Below are positions 56,357 through 64,000 of a stretch of 64,000 nucleotides of DNA, one piece after another. The stretch is from positions 1 to 64,000 of the forward strand of contig WPIO01000021.1 in NCBI GenBank assembly GCA_009760855.2, in the 5' to 3' direction. The translations under genes and the position numbers were made by a program. Source of the DNA: Cristatella mucedo. Its lineage: Eukaryota; Bryozoa; Phylactolaemata; Cristatellidae. Position 1 is the first letter of the stretch; every line of letters starts with the position of its first letter. Below the pieces are notes generated by a model. The model was not told where the DNA came from. It did no database searches and saw nothing but the letters and a program-made list of their open reading frames with translations.

Positions 56357-57419
56357 TTTCATTTATGTAGGCGTTTCACCTCTAGTGGGCATTTCTATTT
56401 TACTGATTGCACGTTGTTTGCCCATTGTAATTGTCGCCCAGCGATTATGGACAACGAGCTTGAGAGCTGAACCTGGATTACGAACTATGAGCCCTACCAA
56501 TGACTTGCAGCAGAGCTATACTGAAATGAACGCGATAAGCCGAGGCTTACGAGCAGTGCTGTGCATGATTATGTACTAATGCGATTGTAGCATGACTTCT
56601 GATCTGTCCATTATATTAGTCACGTAGCAGACAGCAGTCTCTCTTGGAGCAATGCTCTGCTAGTTGGCGAGTCTTAGCACTAGGCTTGAGTCGCTGTAAG
56701 CCTGCTAGCGAGTCGGCTGGATGTCATTGCTCTATCAGCAACAGCATGCAGACTATTGCCTTGATTTTCCTAGTACAGTGTTTTAATTAGCCCTACTTAC
56801 AGGATATCGAGCACTGTGTTGTTATCGTTGATGCTTTGCTAGCTACGGTCTTTGAATGCCACACGCATTGTGCCTCTACCCGAGCTAGTGAGGGTTGCAC
56901 ATTCATAGCATCGTAATTTTTGATGGGTTAATGAAAAACTACTTAATAAATTCAATATGTCTGTATAGTTGCTGGTGCTTGGAAAATATATATTTTTTTA
57001 ATTGAGAAGATGCTGCAAGTTTTGAACACTTTGAAATTAAAAAGAAACTTTCTGTCACCGAGCAGTTTAACGTGTCAGTCGACTATGTGGAAAATTGGGA
57101 AAGTTGCAGCATCTAACCAGCGGCAGCGGCTTACTGGCTTTTTTGATGGCTCGGTCAATTTCAAAAATTACAATGATCTAGCTAAGACAGAACCGACGAG
57201 CTAGCTATAATTTTAGCAAGCCACTAATGAAAACAATTCTTAATCTTTGATAGGGATCGGACGTGATGGCTAGCTCACGAACTAATCTTCTTAACGAAGC
57301 TTTTAAAATTGAATCAGCTTTCAAAAACGACAACTAAATTCGGAGCACACGGCTATTGTTGCAAAACTGCATCACCGATTAGAAGAGCAAAGTTTTTTTA
57401 GGGTAGACAGACGCTTGGG
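56357..57419. other. Unassigned intergenic sequence
   Basis: No gene or repeat recognised. The frame at 57010-57204 (plus) has no motif. Confidence 0.4.
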
Positions 57420-57690
57420 TGTTCCGATGAGTAACAGTTCTGTTTTATCGTCGTTTCGTTAAAGTAAATTTGCCGGTATCGTGGGTCGAATGTATGCAAG
57501 GAAAGCATGTAGTCTATCAGTTGTTTCAGCAGCAAAATCCAATGGTTTCAAGGATGAATACTGCAAATTATCTTCAGCATCAAAGTGATAGCCTATTAAT
57601 TGTGCCCCTGTCACTTTTACCCGAGGTTGTGCATAAATGAAGAATAGCAAGGGACTGATACTGGACCGTCTTGGGACCCCACAGGTGACA
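57420..57690 (-). mobile_element. Decayed LINE RT catalytic region
   Basis: The reverse strand reads a G-V-P-R-R-S-S-I-S-P-L-L-F-F-I-Y segment and then 'YHFDAEDNLQYSS', a mutated form of the F-Y-A-D-D-T-Q-L-Y catalytic motif, followed by a Leu/Ala segment and 'IRPTIPANLL' for I-R-x-W-M-A-A-N-F-L. Diverged subfamily, dead. Confidence 0.6.
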
Positions 57691-58011
57691 GAATGATCAT
57701 GCGGATGAGACCTGACCCCCTATGACAAGGACAAAATACGATCGGGCTAGCTTGATTCGAACAGTGTCAGCGCCTCATCAGCCAGACCGATCGTTTCATT
57801 CAGTCGTTTATTCCTGTATCGAAATTAACAGTGTTGAATTCAGACCATTGATCTTGTAGGGCTAAGGCAGTAAAATTACCGTCAGCGTAGCTGCATAGGG
57901 TATCATGGTTATACGGAGGATAGCAGTTTCAGTGGAGTTCTGCCGTTTTACAGTGATTTCTTCCTACCCTCAAGCGCGTGGAAATTTTCAACCTGCCATG
58001 CTGCATATTGA

Positions 58012-58590
58012 TGACATCTGCACATAGCAGCAGACTTTTTAAATTGAATGTTGATACCATCAACTTACTTGTTAAAGAGAAAACAAAGTGTGATCCATAG
58101 ATAGGAGAATACAATGCTCAAAATTGACTCTCCCAGCATATTTTCTGTTAAATCTGCACAAAATCTAGGTGCACTGTTCTAACGTGAACTTTCATTAGAC
58201 AAATACATCAGCTCCATAGATAAGTCTGCCTACTTTCAGCTATATAACATTTCTAAAATGTGGGCTTGCTCACACATGGATACTGCATCTAATAGTGTCC
58301 TTGCATTTGTGACATGCCGTCTCGACTTTTGTAACTCACCGCTTGCAGGTTTACCACCCTGATCCATCAAGCACTTACAGTTGGTGCACAACTTTGCAGG
58401 TAGGCATGTCTGCCTTGAGCGTCGTAGTTGCCATATTACACCACTTCTCGCCGACATGGACTGGCTCTAATTCAAGCAGCACATCTACTTCAATATTCTC
58501 TCAGTCACTTTTAGGTTTCTTTAAAAATGTTTGGCTTCAGCATACCTTTCAGATCTACTCCCACACTAAGCTAAGCATCTTACCACTCAC
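58012..58590 (+). mobile_element. Decayed LINE fragment, RT middle
   Basis: Duplicate of 40537-41115: 'GATGACATCTGCACAT', 'GCACAAAATCTAGGTGCACT', 'CACTTCTCGCCGACATGGAC'. Its 3' half is lost with the deletion at about 58.6 kb. Confidence 0.7.
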
Positions 58591-58639
58591 TTTACTGAAT
58601 TCTGACTTCTCTTTTACTAGACCTCATAAAGGCTTTTAC

Positions 58640-59045
58640 ATTTCATAGAGAAACCTTGAAAAGTCTCTTAAGGAAAGTCGCAGGTTGCGATTCAACGATT
58701 GCTTTAGTCGGGGGCTTTATTAAATCATGAATGAGCACATTCTTTCAGTGAAAATGTCTGAAAACTTGTCGGCCGAGTCCATCATATCAGGTAAGTAAGA
58801 TTTATCAGAATATACCAGCAAGTCGTTTACTATCTGATAAATATGTTTTGGGTGTGAGTGGCAGGACTTCAGTTTTTGAATAAAAAAAATAAATCCTGGC
58901 TTTACTAAGCTTTCGGTTGTTAAATCGAAGTACTTCTTTGAGACTGACTAGATCGCCATGATAATCAGACTTCTTAAAGCGGCATTCAAGCATGGGCTCA
59001 ACAAGGCTCATCCTTTGAAGCTTTTTCGTAAATTCCAAAGAATTC
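58640..59045 (-). mobile_element. LINE linker fragment, opposite strand
   Basis: Duplicate of 41730-42128. Reverse-strand reading includes 'SDYHGDLVSLKEVLRF', 'NRKLSKARIYFF' and, in another frame, 'QIVNDLLVYSDKSYLPD' and 'SADKFSDIFTERM'. These are linker segments of a CR1/L2-like LINE. One frame change separates the two parts. Confidence 0.58.
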
Positions 59046-60083
59046 ACAAGGAATCTAGGTGTGATTTTCCAAAGTGATCTTTCGTTAGACAACAACATCA
59101 GCTCCTCAGTACAGTCTGCCTACTTTCCCTTACATAGCATTGCTAAAATTTGGGTTTGTTTAGATAAGGATACTATATCTAAGTTGGTCTGTGCATTCGT
59201 AACATCCTATCTTGACTTCTGTAACTCAGGCCTTGCGGGCCTATCGGCATGTGCGATCAGGTGCTGACAGCTGGTACAAAACTCCGCAGCTAGACATGTC
59301 TGTCGTGAGCAACACAGTTGCCACCTCAACCCCTTCTCGCCGACCTGCACTGGCTACCAGTCAAGCAACGGATTGACTTCAAGGTTTTGTCGCTCACTTT
59401 TAGGTCACTTCATTCTTTGGCTCCAGCCTGTCTATCAGATTACTTCCCCACCAGGCCAAGCATCGTGCCAACCGCTTTTCGGAATCTAACAGTTTACCAA
59501 TACCTCGTACAAACCTCAAATTCTTTGGAGACGGAGCATTTACTTCGTATGCTCCCAAAGCCTGTAACTCACTCCCGACTTGTTTCACAACATCCACTAA
59601 CTTGGCTACATTTAAAAAGAACTTTAAAACGGACCTATTTTGGACAGCAATTAGTGGGTCCTTATGATTCTTTCTTAATGTGCTTATGCGTGCTGGCACT
59701 GTTAATACTGCCTCTAACCACACTGGCATGCTGACCCTGTGCATTTTACCCCTGAACATGTTATTCAAGTTGCTTAGCACGCATGATACCACTCACCATT
59801 CAATCTCTTTTGTTTTGCATTGACTGTAATAATAATAATAATAATAATAATAATTCACTTGATAAAGCGCCCTCAGAGAACTCTATCTCTCTCTAGGCGC
59901 TTTACATTTGCTGTAAAGTGAAATGCAATTGAATGGTAAGTAAAATCATGCTTGAAAAACAAACGAGATGAATAATATGGTTAGGGGTGACATGCACAGG
60001 ATCAGCATGCAAACTGTAAAGCACCGAGAAAAAGATTTAGTTTTCTTAGAGCCCTTCATCAAGTGTATTATTATATTATTATG
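59046..60083 (+). mobile_element. LINE fragment, RT C-terminus to 3' end, split by a nested LINE
   Basis: Duplicate of 42129-42975. The RT C-terminus and ORF2 end run to 59829, then after the nested element (59830-60012) the hairpin ('ACTGTAAAGCACCGAG', 'TAGAGCCCTTCATCAAG') and a TATTAT tail resume. Broken by stops and frameshifts. Confidence 0.8.
59830..60012 (-). mobile_element. 183-bp nested LINE insertion with target duplication
   Basis: A reversed LINE 3' end: (TAA)n, 'GATAAAGCGCCCTCAGAG', 'GGCGCTTTACATTTGCTG', up to 'CATGCACAGGATCAGCATGC'. It is flanked by ACTGTAA at 59823-59829 and 60013-60019. The paralogous site at 42.90 kb reads GCAACTGTAAAGCACC without the insert, which confirms both ends and the 7-bp target duplication. 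Confidence 0.92.
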
Positions 60084-60342
60084 AACCTGTATGTGGCCAG
60101 ACCGTATTGAAGCCAGCTCGTCAAGAGCAATCCTAAGATTAATTTGCACTGCATCAGTGAGGGGAATTATCGTGGTCCGTCGGGTCTAGGTGCTTGCTAA
60201 TCCCTAAGACCTATCTCGTGTATACGTTTCAAAATGTTTTCCTGGTCAGTGCTTTTTAAGTTGCTGGACAAACAGTGTGTTACCCTACACGTACAAGGTA
60301 GCAGGAAACTAAACTATACAGAGCAAAGGTCCGCTACGATCA

Positions 60343-61512
60343 GCAGGCACACCAAAAGGTCTGTGTGGCAGTATTCCTTGTGGATAACGAGATCCGGGAT
60401 ATTGCGACTGACTTGAGTGGTACCATTAACGTATTTGACCAAAATAAAGTTTTCTAGTCAGTTAAGAAATGAACCGACTGGGCAATTGGGTGGTACGATT
60501 AACCTGTTTGACCAAAACAAAGTTTTCTAGACGTTAAAAAAAATGAGCCGACTGGGCTGTTGCTAATTTTGCCAATGTAAACGTTAAAGTCTCCTGCAAT
60601 CACTTATAAATAAATTAGTTAATGAGCTCTAAAAAAGCCTCTGCAAATAATTTAGACAGTCATAGGAAGGTTGGCATGTCACAACAGTGAAAAGCATGGT
60701 CTTTAATGAGATTCTCATTGCGACATATTCAAGCATTAGCCCACGCGAAAAACTACAAGTCTTTTAGCTAAACTATTCATGGAAAACAGAAGCAACATGC
60801 CACTGACCTTTAAAGGCCCAGCGGACTGAAAGAATGAGAACCCTGGTGGGTTGGTCTCAGATATGCAGCTACCGGAGCAGAGCGTCATCCACGTGTGGGA
60901 CAGCGGATATATATATCTAGATTCGCCTGGACAGCCTTATCGGGGATACGTACGCCACCGGTTTCTAGTGAGCTGACGTTAGGCAGGCAGAATTCAAGAG
61001 GCTACCTAATAACTGAGTGACAAAGACTAAGGGGCTTGTATTATATTTTGCATGTAGCCGGCCAGGCAGACGCTTCCTCTTCCAAGTGAAACTAAACCTT
61101 AGCAATGGCTGCTGGTCAAATTTTCACATGACGCTGAGAACCGGGGAACGAGTGCGAACCACAACTAGTGCTAATCAGCCCGTTACAAATATGGATCGTC
61201 GATTCGATAATAGTGCAGTTGACAGCTCAAAGGTTGGATGCATGGAGAATCTTACTGATCCATCTAAAAACGCCCGCTGGAATGAATCGACTAATTGAGC
61301 CATCCCACCTTATGCTCAGTTAGTCCTGTATGAGTAGCATATCCAGCGACAGCTCGTGAACAGTAACAGTGAAGATATCAGCTCAAACCCGAAGATGTCA
61401 CGAAGAAGTCGGGTAAATGTTCACATTTAACTTGGAGTCAACGGAGGCTGCTCTCTTAAACAGGGAACATCACTTATCCTGCCGTTTGATCAAAGAATCA
61501 TTCTCACCCTGA
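60343..61512. other. Unassigned intergenic sequence
   Basis: Contains a local direct repeat: 'TTGACCAAAATAAAGTTTTC' near 60.43 kb and 'TTGACCAAAACAAAGTTTTC' near 60.51 kb, each followed by an 'ATGAxCCGACTGGGC' motif (unit of about 80 bp, two copies). The 93-codon frame at 61017-61298 has no motif. Confidence 0.45.
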
Positions 61513-61800
61513 AGTAATAATAATAGTAATAATGTACTTGATAAAGCACTCTCAGAAAAAATCAATCTCTTTCTTGGCGCTTTACATTTGCTTCAAATGG
61601 AAATGCAATTGAATGGTGAGTAAAATCATGCTTGATAAACAAACAAAATGAGAAACATGGTTGGGGTGACATGCACAGGGTCAGCTTGCAAATAATGTTA
61701 GTGGTAGGATGCACAGTGTCAGCACTCATAAGCACATGAAGGACGAATCACAGTTACCCACTAAATGCTGTACTGAATAGGTGTGTTTTTAAGTTCCTTT
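61513..61800 (-). mobile_element. LINE 3' end (5'-truncated copy)
   Basis: (AAT)-rich tail, reversed hairpin ('GATAAAGCACTCTCAG', 'TTGGCGCTTTACATTTGC'), 3' UTR and the very end of ORF2 ('CCCACTAAATGCTGTACTGA'). Immediately after it, 61801-61832 is 'GTGCTTTATCAAGTGCATTA', the plus-strand tail of another LINE, giving a tail-on-tail arrangement. Confidence 0.8.
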
Positions 61801-61832
61801 TAGTGCTTTATCAAGTGCATTATTATATTGAA

Positions 61833-62120
61833 AGTCTACTATTTAACGCAAATGGTGAGGCAGGTGGTTTAGTCCATCGAAGACGGACGTTCAATTATTG
61901 ATTACACGAAGCTAATCAATCGGCTAGTCGTCTTGCACATGGTGAAGCAGAATTTATTGATTGTTCAGTGGCTGGTTGCCAAATACTACTCGCATGCGGG
62001 TCATCACTTTATTTTTACTCTGACTCATTTAGAATACCAAATACAAGAAATCTAGAAAAAACCTACGTGCAATTTAAATAATCTTTATAAGAGAGACTTG
62101 TGAGCCATTTCAGTTTAAAT
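61833..62120. other. Short unassigned spacer
   Basis: AT-rich, no recognised feature. It ends in TTTAAAT, whose last four bases form the candidate target duplication of the following element. Confidence 0.4.
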
Positions 62121-63055
62121 TGCACTGGTGCAGCTCTCAGCTTAGCCGCGATGGGAGCCCTTGCCTTAGAGGGGGGGGGTCGACTAGGGCGCCTAGTACA
62201 GACCCAGCTCCTGACTCACCTAGCTCAGGTTAAAATGGAGCTTTATGCAGGCGATGCGGTTAGGAGATGGAGCGACTAATGTGGTTGTCTTAGCGGGTTC
62301 GACTTGGACAGCTAGTACAAGCCCGACTCCTGGTCTACCCGCTAAAGTTAGAATGAAGCCTGGTACAGACGTTGCGGCCAGGATGTGCACCGACTAATAT
62401 GCTGAAGTAGAAATAGCAGCGGCGCGCGAGGTCAGGAGTGGAAAGGAGAGAGAATATAATGAGACGAGTGAGAGCTTACTCGGACAGCTTGGGTAGTCGA
62501 GGGGGACTACGCCCCGAGAGCTGAGACAGCTTGGGTAGTCGAGCAGAGACTACGCCCCGAGAGCTCAGGGCTGCAGCTTCGGAGTCGAGGCGAGACTACG
62601 CTTCGAGAGCACGAGAGACGAACCTACGGCGACGAACAGCTAAGTGTAACTTAGACTGCGCAGTTGTGTTCTGCCGGCTACTCAGTTAGCTGCTCGTATC
62701 TTGGGGTGCTGTAGCAACCCGCCTTCGCAATTGCTAGCGACGCGCGCATAGGTTAGTGTATTATACGCGGGCTTCGGGAGTTCGCGCAGTTAACTCCGTC
62801 GGTCCGGTACGCGCCGTGTAAACGCACAGGGTAGTTGGCTATACTCGGGCTTCGGGATTTCGCGCAGTTAACTCCGTTGGTCCGGTACGCGCTGCGTAAA
62901 GCGCTTGCGCCGGCGCGTAACCACTACTAACAGGCCCACAATAAACTGTTGCTTTCGGCACCCAGCTGTGGCCGCCTGTGTTTTAACCGCACGGCAGCAC
63001 TGCATCACACAGTCCACCGGTAGAGAACCGGGGGACGAACCTCTACGCGGTTACA
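62121..63055 (+). mobile_element. GC-rich element, candidate solo LTR
   Basis: A sharp GC-rich island in an AT-rich region. It can be bounded as TG...CA (TGCACTGG to GGTTACA) with AAAT on both sides (62117-62120, 63056-63059). It contains AATAAA at 62940-62945, followed by a U5-like stretch, as in LTRs. Internal direct repeats: about 125 bp twice (62.17-62.40 kb), about 46 bp twice ('ACAGCTTGGGTAGTCGAG', 62.49-62.57 kb), and about 70 bp twice ('TTCGCGCAGTTAACTCCGT', 62.77-62.90 kb). No gag or pol is present. A 4-bp flank match could be chance, and a satellite-like or other element is possible. Confidence 0.42.
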
Positions 63056-63089
63056 AAATTACTTGACCATTTATTACCAAAGCGCAATC

Positions 63090-64000
63090 TAGGATCTCGT
63101 TTCAATGTTTATGACACGCTGCTTCACTACGTCTTTGAACCCTCACAGGATTTTAGCACGGAAACATTATCTGAACTCCCTTGCTGGGTTTATTACTGTA
63201 ATTCACCCTTGGACAGCAGTAATAATTCTCAAATTGATTGGCAATAAGAGCAACTCACTTCCTATTGGCAAAGCTAGAGTAACTCCAAAATTTGAAACCA
63301 ATACCTTAATATGGGCTCTGCAAGCTTGTCTCTTGCTGGACCAGCAAGAAATCTCGAGCCTTACCTAGAGTGACTTATGTCTAGAGTATCACATCAGCTC
63401 CACAGTGACGTTTCCTGCTTTCAGCTGCACATCAGTGAAACTATTTGGGCCTGCAGACACATAGATACCACATCTACGGCGATTCGTGCTATTTTTACGT
63501 GTAGTCTCGTCTTCTATAAGTCACTGTTTTCATGTCTTCCAGCCGTTGCGTTCCATCTGTTTCATTTGATACCATAAAATGCAGCCGGGAGTGCCTCTCA
63601 CAGTTATTGAAGTTGCAAAGCTTCTTCGCTTCTGGCCGATCTCGACACGCTCCCAATCAAACAGCATATTGAATTCCAGGTATCTCTCATTCTCAGGTCC
63701 CTTCAATCTCGTGCTTGAGTCTGACTGTCAGAACTATTCGCCAACGGGGCTCGGCAATACTAAATCTTTTAGCTGATTATCGGGCCAAACCTCGAATACT
63801 TCGGGGACAATGCTTTTGGTTCACATGCTCCCAAAACCATGAACTCAATCCACGCAACCCCTGAATTACGACTTTTAAAAACAAGCTAAAAGAGATGTTT
63901 TTTCACAGAATTTGTAAGGTACCTACGAATTTCCATGCTTGCTAATGTTTGTAGATGTGGCGAAATTCACACTAACCATACTGACTATCGTATATTGCGG
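63090..64000 (+). mobile_element. Diverged LINE (second subfamily), RT to 3' end, off the right edge
   Basis: Traces of the RT: 'ATGGGCTCTGCAAGCTTGTC', 'CACATCAGCTCCACAGTGAC', 'TTTCAGCTGCACATCAG', 'TCTCGTCTTCTATAAGTCAC', then 'TTCGGGGACAATGCTTTTGG' and a 3' UTR with 'GATGTGGCGAAATTCACACT' like that at 18.74 kb. Frames are broken throughout. The 3' terminus is beyond the window. Confidence 0.6.

Larger units (their letters stand above)
57787..60342. repeat. Segmental duplication, right copy (partner 40310-43235)
   Basis: Collinear with the left copy from 'CCGATCGTTTCATTCAGTCG' to 'GGTCCGCTACGATCAGCA'. Differences: a deletion of about 570 bp near 58.6 kb and a nested LINE at 59830-60012. Substitutions are common, so it is clearly older than the gene 2/3 duplication. 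Confidence 0.88.

Noticed and set aside
61017-61298. 93-codon plus-strand frame
   Set aside because: No recognisable domain, no start context or splice support; treated as chance.

Overview
The window looks like repeat-rich nuclear DNA from an animal, probably an invertebrate. Reasons: spliced genes with GT/AG introns, TATA/CCAAT promoters and AATAAA signals, many 5'-truncated non-LTR retrotransposons ending in (ATT)n, tRNA-like SINEs, a hAT-type DNA element, a candidate solo LTR and a 240-bp (TA)n tract. There is no operon structure and no bacterial gene. I cannot name the species. No tRNA, rRNA, other cellular ncRNA gene or CRISPR array was seen.

The only convincing host genes are a minus-strand family of small secreted low-complexity proteins. 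Three copies look intact (8740-9849, 37677-38776, 51361-52457) and one is broken (48595-49096). Each intact gene has a 52-nt first exon encoding a short signal peptide, a phase-1 intron of 464-474 bp, and one second exon. Exon 2 encodes a Gly/Tyr/Glu 'GYGE' domain, three poly-Asn runs separated by Ala-Gly-Gly, and a C-terminal Pro/Val domain of about 10-residue 'VNVPYPVVRE' repeats. TATA box, paired CCAAT boxes, start, splice sites and polyadenylation signal are in matching places in all three. The make-up suggests an extracellular structural or adhesive protein (matrix, cuticle, shell, cement or egg case), but the sequence does not show which.

Layout. 1-8.7 kb: LINE and SINE remnants and an 860-bp tandem duplication. 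8.7-10 kb: gene 1. 10-19 kb: LINE fragments, including the most complete LINE (15.2-18.6 kb, endonuclease to 3' end, with a SINE inside it). 19-24 kb: (TA)n, then the first copy of an old segmental duplication carrying a hAT element. 24-31 kb: mostly unrecognised sequence and LINE pieces. 31.5-33.2 kb: second copy of the old duplication. 34-39.5 kb: gene 2 block with a young LINE insertion. 40.3-43.2 kb: another duplicated block, repeated at 57.8-60.3 kb. 43.2-47.7 kb: third copy of the old duplication. 47.7-49.3 kb: old flank and broken gene copy. 49.3-53.2 kb: near-identical recent copy of the gene 2 block without the LINE. 52.9-53.6 kb: foldback element. 54.7-56.4 kb: LINE with an almost intact reverse transcriptase. 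57.8-60.3 kb: second copy of the 40-43 kb block. 62.1-63.1 kb: GC-rich candidate solo LTR. 63.1-64 kb: diverged LINE.

The segmental duplications give 'empty sites' for several insertions, so their ends and relative ages can be read directly. The main story is a locus that expands by segmental duplication, carries a rapidly varying secreted low-complexity protein family, and keeps receiving CR1/L2-like LINE insertions.
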